The notes below the pieces were generated by a model. It saw nothing but the letters and a program-made list of their open reading frames with translations. It had not been told where the DNA came from and ran no database searches. From Chloroflexota bacterium (GTDB lineage Bacteria; Chloroflexota; Anaerolineae; Anaerolineales; UBA11858), in assembly GCA_030608465.1 (NCBI GenBank), contig JAUWEC010000009.1:1-32588 (forward strand): DNA of 32,588 bases, written 5' to 3'. Position numbers and translations under genes: made by a program. Numbering within the stretch: the first letter of the stretch is position 1; the number at the start of each line of letters is the position of its first letter. Of the stretch, positions 1-11,714 are shown piece by piece.

Positions 1-870
1 TTCAGAGTGAGAGTCATCTGTGCAAAGAATAAAATGGCGGGAATCCAAGCCTTCTTCGGTAATTGCCTTCACCGGGTCTTCAACATCCAGCCAGGCCGAT
101 CCATATCGGAGCATAGATTTCATTCCCTGTCTCACCCGGGCAACTGCGTCTTCCTTACTTGTCCCTTCATGGTCATCTTCCGGTCCACCGGCAACGTATC
201 CGTGAAAAGGAATTCCCAGATCCGGTGCAGCAAAATGCCCGCCGATAACTTTCCCGACCTCCCGGGTTGCAGCCATTTCATCATGCATTTTGAAATCACT
301 GGAATATACGCCGGGGAAATTCATCATCTCTCCCAAGCCGATAATTCTCTTCCAGCCCATCGCTTCTACCACATCCTCCGGATCGATGGACGATCCAGGA
401 GTTTCTAACCCGGGTGCAGAGGGCACACAGGAAGGAACCTGTACCCAAACATGAATTGGTTGGGATTCTGCTTCATCAGCCATGAGTCGGACCCCTTTTA
501 AACCAAAAACATTGGCGATCTCATGGGGATCAATAAACATCCCGGTCGTTCCCCGGGGGGCGACAGCCCTGACGAATTCGGTGATAGTAACCATGCCAGA
601 TTCGACATGCATATGCGCATCCAGTAATCCGGGAACTAGATATTTTCCTTCCGCATCGATGATTTTTGTATTTTCACCGATCGTGTGGCTCGCATCTTCA
701 CCAACATAAGCAATCCGGTCTTTCAGGACAGCTATGTCTGTTCCTGGAATAATCTCTCCAGATTGAACACAGATCCATTGTCCATTGCGAATTACCAGGT
801 CGGCTTTTTCCCGACCCATTGCGACATCTACCAAACCGCGTGTCCGAGTGCTGATCTGTTCTCTAGTCAT
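1..870 (-). CDS. ade: Adenine deaminase, N-terminal part (C-terminus beyond window start)
   Basis: Hand translation from ATG at 870 on the minus strand: MTREQISTRTRGLVDVAMGREKADLVIRNGQWICV...VPGLLDAHMHVESGMVTITEFVRAVAPRGTTGMFIDPHEIANVFG...ILCTDDSHSE. The DAHMHVESGMVT and CTDD motifs are typical of adenine deaminases. Open to the window edge, so absent from the ORF track. Confidence 0.85.
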   Translation of the reverse strand, partial: MTREQISTRTRGLVDVAMGREKADLVIRNGQWICVQSGEIIPGTDIAVLKDRIAYVGEDASHTIGENTKIIDAEGKYLVPGLLDAHMHVESGMVTITEFVRAVAPRGTTGMFIDPHEIANVFGLKGVRLMADEAESQPIHVWVQVPSCVPSAPGLETPGSSIDPEDVVEAMGWKRIIGLGEMMNFPGVYSSDFKMHDEMAATREVGKVIGGHFAAPDLGIPFHGYVAGGPEDDHEGTSKEDAVARVRQGMKSMLRYGSAWLDVEDPVKAITEEGLDSRHFILCTDDSHSE

Positions 871-906
871 TGGATCTCTTCCCTTAAATGTAGTACGCGT
901 AACCTT

Positions 907-2292
907 TTATCCGTTTAATAATCGAGCTGCAGCCTGGTTATGAGTTTCAATCAATTTTGGCAGTTCCAAGGTAGTCAGCTTACCTTCTTTAACCACTAAT
1001 TTTCCGCCTACAACTGTGTAATCTACTTTTACCGGGGCACAAAAGATAACTGCTGCCACCGGATCATGGAGAGCGCCGGCATAGTCAATCCGATTGAGGT
1101 TAATGGCTGTAAAATCAGCTGCTTTTCCCGGTTCAAGGGAGCCAATATCCTTTCGCCCTAAAACCGCTGCCCCACCACGAGTAGCCAATTCCAGTACCTG
1201 CCGGGCTGACATGATCGGGGCATTTTCCTCTCCAGAACGGGAAGCACCTTTTATACCTGCCCGGAGGCGGGCGAGCAGCATAGCCTGCCGGGCCTCTTCA
1301 ATCATGTGGGATCCATCATTACTGGCAGATCCGTCTACACCCAATCCTACATCCACACCTGCCGCAGTAAGATCAAGGATCCGCGCTGCCCCAGAAGCCA
1401 ATCTCATATTTGAGCTGGGACAATGGGCTACACCACAATCATGATCCGCATACACACCGATTTCTTCGTCGTTCAGGTAAACCGAATGCGCAAACCAGAC
1501 ATCAGAACCGATCCAATTAACTTCTTCCATGTAAGCAACCGGTCTTTTGCCGAATTTTTTAATTGTAAAATCTACTTCGTCTTCTGTCTCAGCCAGATGT
1601 GTATGCAGCTGAACGCCATACTCCCGGGCTAGTGCCGCGCTTTCGCGCATTAAATCTCCAGTTACGCTAAACGGAGAACAGGGAGCGAGGACTATTTGGG
1701 TATAGGAACCAGGTGTGCTGTCGTGATAAGCCTCAATCAGCCGTTGAGAATCCTTGAGGATTTGCTTTTCATCTTCGACCACACTATCAGGGGGTAGTCC
1801 GCCTTTGCTCTCACCAAGGCTCATTGATCCCCGGGAAGCATGCAACCGTACACCTACTTCCAGGGCAGCTTCGATTTCATCATCCAGGCGGGAACCATTT
1901 GGAAATAAATATAAATGGTCGGAAGCGGTGGTGCAACCGGAAAGTGCCAATTCAGCCAGGGCAGTTTTAGTCGAAATCCGGATATCTTCCGGTTTCATCC
2001 TGGCCCAAATCGGATAAAGGGTTTTTAACCAGTGAAATAAATTAGCATCCTGCGCTTCCGGAACCACTCGGGTTAATGTCTGATAAAAATGATGATGGGT
2101 ATTTACCAATCCGGGCAGCACTATATGCCCTGTTAAATCCAAAACCTGATCTGCTTTTGTTGGCAGCTGGTCTGACTCTCCGACCTGCTCGATAAAACCG
2201 TCTTTAATAAAAAGACCACCATCCATTATTTCACGGCGGTGATCATCCATTGTAACAACTACTTGAGCATTTTTAATCAGGAGCGTTGACAT
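907..2292 (-). CDS. 8-oxoguanine deaminase-like / AtzB-TrzN-type amidohydrolase
   Basis: ORF 907..2358. Translation has PGLVNTHHHFYQTLTRVVPEAQDANLFHWLKTLYPIWARM, HTHLAETEDE, HCPSSNMRLASG and GLGVDGSASNDG. Start placed at 2292 (MSTLLIKNAQ) because the longer N-terminus overlaps an apparent promoter/operator region. Confidence 0.85.
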   Translation of the reverse strand: MSTLLIKNAQVVVTMDDHRREIMDGGLFIKDGFIEQVGESDQLPTKADQVLDLTGHIVLPGLVNTHHHFYQTLTRVVPEAQDANLFHWLKTLYPIWARMKPEDIRISTKTALAELALSGCTTASDHLYLFPNGSRLDDEIEAALEVGVRLHASRGSMSLGESKGGLPPDSVVEDEKQILKDSQRLIEAYHDSTPGSYTQIVLAPCSPFSVTGDLMRESAALAREYGVQLHTHLAETEDEVDFTIKKFGKRPVAYMEEVNWIGSDVWFAHSVYLNDEEIGVYADHDCGVAHCPSSNMRLASGAARILDLTAAGVDVGLGVDGSASNDGSHMIEEARQAMLLARLRAGIKGASRSGEENAPIMSARQVLELATRGGAAVLGRKDIGSLEPGKAADFTAINLNRIDYAGALHDPVAAVIFCAPVKVDYTVVGGKLVVKEGKLTTLELPKLIETHNQAAARLLNG

Positions 2293-2312
2293 AGGGAATA
2301 CCTGGGTTTTAA

Positions 2313-2370
2313 CTTGTCTGACAATATCAAGTTTAACAAAAATCCCCTCATCTGTCAATTGTCTGACAAG
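2313..2370 (-). promoter_or_regulatory. Putative repressed promoter: -35 TTGACA, 17-nt spacer, -10 TAAACT, flanked by two TTGTCAGACAA palindromes
   Basis: Minus-strand sequence CTTGTCAGACAATTGACAGATGAGGGGATTTTTGTTAAACTTGATATTGTCAGACAAG; palindromes at 2359-2369 and 2314-2324 (TTGTC-A-GACAA), upstream of the deaminase ATG at 2292. Confidence 0.65.
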
Positions 2371-2410
2371 TGCTGGGGCAAGAATATGATTTTAATCATG
2401 TGGTGCCGGA

Positions 2411-2449
2411 AAAATTGATGTTCTGCTCGCAGAACTGCTTCTGAAGCAC
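2411..2449 (-). terminator. Possible intrinsic terminator after the kinase gene
   Basis: Minus-strand TGCTTCAGAAGCA followed by GTTCTGCGAGCAGAAC (7+2+7) then ATCAATTTTT; lies between the kinase stop (2484) and the next promoter. Confidence 0.4.
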
Positions 2450-2483
2450 TTAATTCCTGGTATTCCCCCTTACTTTTAGCGAA

Positions 2484-3599
2484 CTAGAACAGAAAATTAA
2501 ACAAATTCTTAGCCAAAACTGGATTCAATAGGGAAAAAACGGCTAAACCCAAGATCAGGACAACACTGAGCAGGGCAATCAATGACAGGCATCCTCCTCG
2601 ATCAATTCTCTTCCGGGGTGTTTTTAGTTTTTTTTCTTTTTCAGGGGGTTCAGCTCTTTCTTTATCATTCTTTTTGGTGATTTCTTTGGTAATCACACCG
2701 AGCGAAGATAACTTATCCCCACTCTTTTGATCTGGCTTTTTTGCTTGTGTTGGAACGATCTTGTCAAAATTAAAATTAATATTGAATCGGCCGCTTTGCG
2801 CTTTCAGCAGCTCATTTTTAAATTCCGCGGCCAGCTGGAATCTGTCGTTAGGATGAACTTGAAGTGCTTTTTCCACTGCTTCTGCAACCCGTTTGGAAAC
2901 TTTTGGATTTCTTTCCCTGACAGGTGTCAGCTCTATCTGGTCCATGGTTTGAGCCAGGCTGTCCTCCGGAGTTAACCCAGTCAGAGTAGTATACAATGTA
3001 GCTCCCAGGGAATAGATATCAGTCCGGGCATCTGTCCTGGCTGCCCCATACTGTTCAGGAGGAGAAAAACCCATGGTCATTGCCCGGGCACCAGTAGTGG
3101 TCGTTTGATCCCCATGGATGATTTTTGCCAGACCAAAATCAACCAGGTACACCCCTCCTCTTGGTGTGATCCTGACATTAGCTGGCTTGATATCTCGATG
3201 CAGGACTACTGGATCCCGGGAATGCATATATGCCAGCGCATCACATAGCGAAGCACCAATAAAAACAACTTCTTCCTCATCAAAGGGACTCAGGCGTTCC
3301 AGTCTCTCCTGGAGATCTTCCCCCTCAATGTAATCCATGATCAGGTACTGACCCTGGTCTTCAATACTGAAGTGGTCTGAAACTCGGGGTAAATTTGCAT
3401 GCCGGAGGTTGGCAAGAATGGTTGCTTCTCGGCGGAATTGCCTGGCATAATCTTCAATCGTAAATAGGTTCTCCTTTACAGCAACTTCGACACCCAGGTT
3501 TTCATCCACCGCGCGGAAAATAGAACCCATTCCACCGTGGCCCAACACCTCGATGATTCGGTATCTGTCAAGAAGGAGCTCACCTTGTTTAAGAGTCAT
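2484..3599 (-). CDS. Ser/Thr protein kinase with C-terminal transmembrane anchor
   Basis: RYRIIEVLGHGGMGSIFRAVD (P-loop), VLHRDIKPANVRIT (catalytic loop), DFGLAK, FSPPEQYG; hydrophobic segment LSLIALLSVVLILGLAVFSLL near the C-terminus. Confidence 0.93.
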   Translation of the reverse strand: MTLKQGELLLDRYRIIEVLGHGGMGSIFRAVDENLGVEVAVKENLFTIEDYARQFRREATILANLRHANLPRVSDHFSIEDQGQYLIMDYIEGEDLQERLERLSPFDEEEVVFIGASLCDALAYMHSRDPVVLHRDIKPANVRITPRGGVYLVDFGLAKIIHGDQTTTTGARAMTMGFSPPEQYGAARTDARTDIYSLGATLYTTLTGLTPEDSLAQTMDQIELTPVRERNPKVSKRVAEAVEKALQVHPNDRFQLAAEFKNELLKAQSGRFNINFNFDKIVPTQAKKPDQKSGDKLSSLGVITKEITKKNDKERAEPPEKEKKLKTPRKRIDRGGCLSLIALLSVVLILGLAVFSLLNPVLAKNLFNFLF

Positions 3600-3619
3600 T
3601 GATATTTAACTATCGTATC

Positions 3620-5560
<1,941 letters not shown>

Positions 5561-5592
5561 TTACGCAAAACCGCATCATACCATGATTTGGA

Positions 5593-6612
5593 TTATTTCT
5601 CTAACGTCGGACGTTCTTCCACAATCGACTGGGACTTTCCAATCAGTTGAAGTTCTTCAACCCAACGGATCATTTCCTGATAATACACGAAACTTGCTGC
5701 CAACATACCGGTTGTTACAAAAGCATGACCAATAATACTGATCATCATTAACCAGGAATTTTCCGGTGGAACCTGCCACACAATATTCAACCCCTGATTA
5801 ACCAATATTGCCAGCATAATAAATAAACCGGTTTTAAAGAAAGTCATATTAGTTAACCGGATGCTTTGCAGCATGGATTTCCAGGCTTTTTGATGTTGGG
5901 AATATATTCCGTGAGGTGAGAAAAACAATGGAAATATCAGCCAGAAGGAAACGATTCCAAAGAGGATGATCACGAGTTGTCCCAGAGAGACACTGAAAAA
6001 CGAAATGCCCGTAGCTATACAACTTCCAAGCACTAGAATTCCCAGGAAGAGGATAAACCACATCAAGCTCAACAGGAATGATTGGATACTTATCCGGGGC
6101 CACTCGCCCAGAATCGTTCGCCATTTTACTTCATCAAAAAGAGCTGCCTGCCTTACACTAGAAAAATACAAACCACCCAAAGCTAATCCTGTCATAAACA
6201 GAGCAAGGCTAATCATTATCGCGATACTCAACTGGGGTATATCCCAAAAAATCGGGTTACCGATGGGGTTTTCAACTGGCAATATTGAAGATAACAAACT
6301 GAATATGCCTATCGGAAAAGATCTGAGAGTGAGAAATAGATTGAACCGTTCAGCAGCGATCATCCATATTTCTTGACCAGTTTCGATCATCTCCCCGAAG
6401 TCGGGTGATAGAAGTCCTGATACTTCATTCATTTCCGCAATAATCCCCTCAATTAGGGTCGTAATTCGGAGGTGCGGCGCAAACCATAAAACCAGATCTA
6501 ACCCAATCGGAAAAAGCAATAAAATCAAATGTTTGGTGATAGAGTCAAACCCATTTTGGATGGATTTAAGAACGTTGGGGGATTCTGGCAAGGCTATTTT
6601 ATTTATCTTCAT
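5593..6612 (-). CDS. Polytopic membrane protein of unknown function
   Basis: 339-aa ORF with several hydrophobic segments (LILLLFPIGLDLVLWFAP, LSIAIMISLALFMTGLALGGLYF, FLLSLMWFILFLGILVLGSCIATGI, LVIILFGIVSFWLIFPLFF); no recognised family. Confidence 0.75.
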   Translation of the reverse strand: MKINKIALPESPNVLKSIQNGFDSITKHLILLLFPIGLDLVLWFAPHLRITTLIEGIIAEMNEVSGLLSPDFGEMIETGQEIWMIAAERFNLFLTLRSFPIGIFSLLSSILPVENPIGNPIFWDIPQLSIAIMISLALFMTGLALGGLYFSSVRQAALFDEVKWRTILGEWPRISIQSFLLSLMWFILFLGILVLGSCIATGISFFSVSLGQLVIILFGIVSFWLIFPLFFSPHGIYSQHQKAWKSMLQSIRLTNMTFFKTGLFIMLAILVNQGLNIVWQVPPENSWLMMISIIGHAFVTTGMLAASFVYYQEMIRWVEELQLIGKSQSIVEERPTLEK

Positions 6613-6988
6613 CGATGTACTATTTTACCATACAACATGCTCTCAAAACCCTTTGAAAACCCCTGCTAAATAGCGCTCTAATCCCCTGTTGATACCCCTG
6701 TCAGAGACCATACTAGATTACTATTTAGGGAATGAAATTTCCTTTTTAGAGTTGTTCTGAAGTGATACAATCTCTTCTACTCATTCCATGATAATAATGG
6801 CGGTTATCAAATTGCAAATACGCTGATTTAACGGATAGAAAGAGTGGATTACCTGGGATATGCTTAATGTTATAAGGCATGGAATGCACATTGGACAAAA
6901 TAGATTTACCCAGACACGTTTATCATCAGATCTCGCTGAAGAAGAAACAGATTAGTAATAGCAAGCCGGTTTATAAACTGAGGTAAAA

Positions 6989-8971
6989 ATGACCAAGAAG
7001 ATTGATACTTTATTCATAAATGCCCACGTTCTCTGCATGGATGATTCATTTACCAATTTCGAAAATGGAGCCGTTGCCGTTCTGGATGATCATATCCATG
7101 CTGTCGGACCCACAGATGAGCTTAAGAATACATGCCCCGCCGGGGAAGTGATCGACTGTGAAGGTAAGGTCCTCATGCCAGGTCTGGTAAACGCCCATAC
7201 ACACGTCCCGATGAATTTGCTTCGCGGACTAGCTGACGACCTCCGACTGGATGTATGGCTTCTTGGTTACATCATGCCTGTTGAGCGGGAATTCGTGAAC
7301 CCAGAATTCGTCCGACTGGGCACTTCCCTCGCCTGCGCTGAATTGATACGATCCGGGGTTACCTCTTTTGCAGATATGTATTATTTTGAAGACCATGTTG
7401 CAGAAATGGCTGCGGAAGCGGGGCTGCGGGCTATCTGCTGTCAGACCATTCTGAAATTCCCATCGCCAGATGCAGCTTCTTACAGAGAAGCTTTGGCTTC
7501 TTCTGAAATAATGATCAAAAAATGGAAAAACCATCCTCTGATCACACCGGCTGTTGCTCCCCACGCTGCCTATACATCGACAGTTGATATCCTGGTTTCA
7601 GCAACTGTTTTAGCCCAAAAATATGATGTGCCATTACACATTCACGTCGCTGAAACAGCTCAGGAAGTTGAAGACAGCTTAAGAGATCTGGATATGCCGA
7701 TAGTTCCCTACATTGAACAGCAGAACGTGCTGAAATCCAAAGTTATCGCTGCTCATTGTGTTCATATCGATGAACGGGAAATGCATACCCTGCAGAAATA
7801 TGGTGTCGGTGTTGCTCACAATCCCACCTCAAATTTAAAATTGTCATCTGGGATCGCCCCGATCAACCGCATGCTGGAGCTTGGTCTCAATGTTGGAATT
7901 GGTACAGATGGTGTGTCATCCAATAACGATCTGGATATGTTCGAAGAAATGCGGCTGGCAGCGCTGCTAGCCAAAGGAAGCAGTGGAGATCCCACAGTTG
8001 TTCCGGCCAGGACAGCTGTCGCCATGGCCACCAGCATGGGTGCAAAATCAATCCACCTGGGAGATCAGACCGGTTCTATCGTTAAGGGGAAGAAGGCAGA
8101 TCTGATCCTGGTAAACCTCCATACGCTGCATAATACTCCCCAGTTTAAAAATGACCCGGACGGCGTTTACGCACAGCTTGTTTATTCTACAAAATCTACC
8201 GATGTCACTGATGTGATGGTTAATGGAAAATGGCTTATGCGGTCCCGGGAATTATTAACTGTGGACCTGAGTAAACTGCTGCCAAAAGCCCAGGCCCTTG
8301 CGGAGGAAATTGACAAATTCCTGATCCAACGGTTCCAATCTGTCTACTCCAAATTGATTGCGGTCGGCGGCGCAGAAGAACAGGAAAGTTATGAGGTCCA
8401 GGTCAAAGTAAAAGTGGATGACCCTCAAGCCGTCATTGATAAGCTGCTCCAGTCTGAATTGGATATTCAGTATTTCCGTCACTACCATGAATACGATACC
8501 TATTTCGAATTTGAAGATCCTGAGGAATGTTGGCTCCGCTACCGTGAAGATGAATTTATAGATGAGGACGGCAATGTGGAGAACATCCGCTACAGACTTA
8601 CCTTAATCGGACCAAAACGCGAACGTCACTTCCCACAAGATGTTTTATTATCACGGAGCAGGTTTATTGCCCCCGCGCCACAAAGTCTCCGGTTTTATCG
8701 AGAATACTTCGAACCCTCGAATGAAACCTACATAGAGAAAGACCGGCGGCGGTGGAAAGTCCGTTTTCGTGATATCGAATTCTATATCAATGTAGACCGC
8801 CTGGACGACCCCGCTCTGGGAACCTTCCTTGAAGTTAAAAGCCGCACCTGGAGCCTCGATGATGCAGAGGAAAAAGCTCAAATTGCTGAAGACTTGTTAA
8901 GCCTGCTGGGCACTTTTCCCCAAGAGCGCGAATCTCTGGATTACGTACAGATTGTCTGGTCAAAATCCTGA
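6989..8971 (+). CDS. Amidohydrolase (5'-methylthioadenosine/S-adenosylhomocysteine deaminase-like) fused to a C-terminal CYTH-like domain
   Basis: N-terminal ~445 aa: PGLVNAHTHVPMNLLRGLADDLRLDVWL, HIHVAETAQEVEDS, AAHCVHID, HNPTSNLKLSSGIAPI, GIGTDGVSSNNDLDMFEEM. C-terminal ~200 aa: SYEVQVKVKVDD...EYDTYFEFEDPEECWLRYRED...RYRLTLIGPK...RRRWKVRFRDIEFYINVDRLDDPALGTFLEVKSRT, a CYTH-like pattern. Confidence 0.88.
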   Translation: MTKKIDTLFINAHVLCMDDSFTNFENGAVAVLDDHIHAVGPTDELKNTCPAGEVIDCEGKVLMPGLVNAHTHVPMNLLRGLADDLRLDVWLLGYIMPVEREFVNPEFVRLGTSLACAELIRSGVTSFADMYYFEDHVAEMAAEAGLRAICCQTILKFPSPDAASYREALASSEIMIKKWKNHPLITPAVAPHAAYTSTVDILVSATVLAQKYDVPLHIHVAETAQEVEDSLRDLDMPIVPYIEQQNVLKSKVIAAHCVHIDEREMHTLQKYGVGVAHNPTSNLKLSSGIAPINRMLELGLNVGIGTDGVSSNNDLDMFEEMRLAALLAKGSSGDPTVVPARTAVAMATSMGAKSIHLGDQTGSIVKGKKADLILVNLHTLHNTPQFKNDPDGVYAQLVYSTKSTDVTDVMVNGKWLMRSRELLTVDLSKLLPKAQALAEEIDKFLIQRFQSVYSKLIAVGGAEEQESYEVQVKVKVDDPQAVIDKLLQSELDIQYFRHYHEYDTYFEFEDPEECWLRYREDEFIDEDGNVENIRYRLTLIGPKRERHFPQDVLLSRSRFIAPAPQSLRFYREYFEPSNETYIEKDRRRWKVRFRDIEFYINVDRLDDPALGTFLEVKSRTWSLDDAEEKAQIAEDLLSLLGTFPQERESLDYVQIVWSKS

Positions 8972-8974
8972 ATT

Positions 8975-9820
8975 ATGAAAATAGCTGCCCTAGCAGATAT
9001 ACACGGTAATTATCAAGCCTTAATTACCATTATCGATCATGTTGAACGCTGGAAACCCGACCTGGTTTATGTGTTGGGGGATATTATCAACCGTGGACCG
9101 CGCTCCAGAGATTGTCTGCATTTGATCCAGCAAAAACTAGAATCTGATTCCTGGCAGGCTATCACTGGAAATCATGAACAATATGTCCTTAGATTTAACA
9201 GTCCAGATGCCCCCAAAGCCGGGAATCAATTTGAACTGTTAAGAATAATCCATTGGACGTATCAAACTCTTTCTCCCGGGGATGTTCAATCGGTCACGGA
9301 ATTGCCGCTGGAGATCGAAACCCAATTACCGTGGAATCATATTTTAAAAGCCGTTCATGCATCTATGAGCGGAATCCGGGTTGGCATCTACCCGCATTCC
9401 AGCCAAAAGGAAATCCTCGGCCTCATTCAACCTGATGTGAATTTGTTCCTGATAGGTCATACCCATCAACCGCTGGTAAAGACCATTGGAAAAACAACTG
9501 TAGTAAATGCCGGATCCATCGGCCTTCCATTTGATGGCGATACCCGGGCCGGATATGCCCAAATCACACAAGAGAATAACCAGTGGACAGGCAAAATCAT
9601 TCGTATTGAATATGACCTAGAAGCCGCACATCAGGACTTTTTCAGCACACAATTTATTCCGGAAGGAGGTCCATTAGCTGAACTTGTCCTCACAGAGATG
9701 AAACTTGGCTGGCCTCAATTATCACACTGGTTTCGCCTCTATGAACAAGCCGTTTTGGACCACAAAATCAGTATAGAAGATGCAGTAGAACTATATTTGA
9801 AAAATCCTAACCTGGAATAA
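8975..9820 (+). CDS. Metallophosphoesterase family protein
   Basis: MKIAALADIHGNYQAL, VLGDIINRGP, GNHEQY, IGHTHQP, VVNAGSIGLPFDGD. Confidence 0.88.
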   Translation: MKIAALADIHGNYQALITIIDHVERWKPDLVYVLGDIINRGPRSRDCLHLIQQKLESDSWQAITGNHEQYVLRFNSPDAPKAGNQFELLRIIHWTYQTLSPGDVQSVTELPLEIETQLPWNHILKAVHASMSGIRVGIYPHSSQKEILGLIQPDVNLFLIGHTHQPLVKTIGKTTVVNAGSIGLPFDGDTRAGYAQITQENNQWTGKIIRIEYDLEAAHQDFFSTQFIPEGGPLAELVLTEMKLGWPQLSHWFRLYEQAVLDHKISIEDAVELYLKNPNLE

Positions 9821-9840
9821 AAACAATAACAGGAAAAAAC

Positions 9841-10647
9841 ATGTCTAATCAGAGATTAGAGTTCGCAAAATACGCTGCAATAGAAACAGGAAAAATATTG
9901 CTGGACCATTTCCATAACGGGAATCGGCAAGGAGAATTAAAGACAGATAAAACCCTGGTTACAAAAGCGGACCGGGTTGCTGATCGCTTATTGCAGGACC
10001 TGATCGAGAAAGAATTTCCGGCTGATGGAATTCTCAGTGAGGAAGGCAGTACAGTTTTTCCTGAGAATGAACATGTCTGGGTGCTGGATCCTCTCGATGG
10101 TACTGTCAACTTCAGCCTGGGGCTGCATTATTGGGGGGTATCTGTCGCCCATCTGAAACATGGAGTTCCGCAGACTGCCGCGGTATATTTTCCCGTTGTT
10201 GAAGAACTGTATACAGCATCCAGTGGCGAGGGGGCAGAATTAAATGGAACACCAATCTTGGTGTCAAATCCTCCTGTTGATTCTCCCTACGCTGTGTTTG
10301 TTCATTGTTCCAGAATGCACAGCCTCTATCAGGTGACCCTTCCCTATAAAACACGTTCATTGGGTGCGGCAGCGTATCATTTATGTCTGATCACAAAAGG
10401 AACTGCCCTTCTGGCTTTTGAAAGCACACCTAAATTGTGGGATTTTGCAGCCAGCTGGTTGATAGTGAAAGAAGCCGGAGGGTTGATTCGGGCAAATGGA
10501 AGTACCCAGCCCTTCCCTGCCCAGAACGGATTTGATTATAATGATCATCAATATTCAATTATCGCTGCCGCCTCCGAAGCAGTAATGGATAAAGCGGCAG
10601 CCGGAATTATTAATAACAAATTATCAGTAGAGGAGAAAAGACTATGA
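9841..10647 (+). CDS. Inositol monophosphatase family protein
   Basis: [33 protein letters not shown] and [17 protein letters not shown] match the IMPase metal-binding motifs. Confidence 0.9.
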   Translation: MSNQRLEFAKYAAIETGKILLDHFHNGNRQGELKTDKTLVTKADRVADRLLQDLIEKEFPADGILSEEGSTVFPENEHVWVLDPLDGTVNFSLGLHYWGVSVAHLKHGVPQTAAVYFPVVEELYTASSGEGAELNGTPILVSNPPVDSPYAVFVHCSRMHSLYQVTLPYKTRSLGAAAYHLCLITKGTALLAFESTPKLWDFAASWLIVKEAGGLIRANGSTQPFPAQNGFDYNDHQYSIIAAASEAVMDKAAAGIINNKLSVEEKRL

Positions 10648-11636
10648 AGTACAGATATTTGGGAAAATCAGGATTACAAGTGTCGGCATTATCATTTGGA
10701 TCCTGGGTTACATTTGGAAGCCAGGTAGATGTTGACAAAGCTGTTGAACTGATGACGATTGCCTACGATGCCGGGGTGAACTTTTTTGACAACGCAGAAG
10801 TGTACAGTAATGGACTTGCGGAAACAATTATGGGAGAGGTTATAAAGAAGACCGGTTGGAAACAAAAGGACCTTGTGCTCTCAACTAAAATATTCTGGGG
10901 TGGTGAAGGTCCTAATGAAAGTGGACTGTCCAGAAAACATATTATTGAAGGGTTAGATGGGTCCCTGGCAAGGATGGGTGTCGAATATGTGGATTTGATA
11001 TTCGCCCATAGGCCTGACATCCACACTCCGATTGAGGAAACTGTCTGGGCAATGAATCACGTCATCAATCAAGGCAAGGCTTTCTACTGGGGTACCAGCG
11101 AGTGGTCTGCACAGCAAATAATGCAAGCGCATGCGTTTGCCAGGCAGGAACATCTTATTCCTCCCTTGATGGAACAGTCTCAATACAACATGTTTCACAG
11201 GGACCGCGTCGAAAAGGAGTATCACCGGTTATACAGCGAAATTGGGTTAGGAACAACTATCTGGAGCCCGTTGGCAAGCGGATTATTAACCGGAAAATAC
11301 AACCAGGGAATTCCTAAGGATTCCAGGGCAAACCTTGAAGGGTATGAATGGCTCAGGAAAAGCTTCACGGATGAGACGGCCAAGGAGCGGATAGAGAAAG
11401 TGATTAAGTTAGCCAGCGTCGCTGAAATAATTGGTTGCACTACGGCACAATTAGCCATCGCCTGGTGTCTGCTGAACCCGAATGTGAGCACAGTCATTAC
11501 CGGGGCATCAAAACCATCTCAGGTGAAGGACAATATGAAAGCGATTGAATTTGTAGATAGACTCACCACTGAAGTGGTGGAAACAATCGAAGAAATCCTG
11601 GACAATAAGCCGGAGTTGGCAACTGATCTCAGATAA
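10644..11636 (+). CDS. Aldo/keto reductase, Kv-beta-like subgroup
   Basis: [79 protein letters not shown]. Start overlaps the preceding stop by 4 nt (ATGA). Confidence 0.93.
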   Translation: MKYRYLGKSGLQVSALSFGSWVTFGSQVDVDKAVELMTIAYDAGVNFFDNAEVYSNGLAETIMGEVIKKTGWKQKDLVLSTKIFWGGEGPNESGLSRKHIIEGLDGSLARMGVEYVDLIFAHRPDIHTPIEETVWAMNHVINQGKAFYWGTSEWSAQQIMQAHAFARQEHLIPPLMEQSQYNMFHRDRVEKEYHRLYSEIGLGTTIWSPLASGLLTGKYNQGIPKDSRANLEGYEWLRKSFTDETAKERIEKVIKLASVAEIIGCTTAQLAIAWCLLNPNVSTVITGASKPSQVKDNMKAIEFVDRLTTEVVETIEEILDNKPELATDLR

Positions 11637-11714
11637 TCAGATAAAAAGAATTAATCTCAGAGCATCAGCGGTAATCTGAATTCGCCCATGCTTACAGCGG
11701 CTGAGTTTTGACTA

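Noticed and set aside
7-918. Plus-strand ORFs at the window start (7..408, 482..709, 685..918)
   Set aside because: All are antisense to the truncated adenine deaminase, which has clear family motifs.
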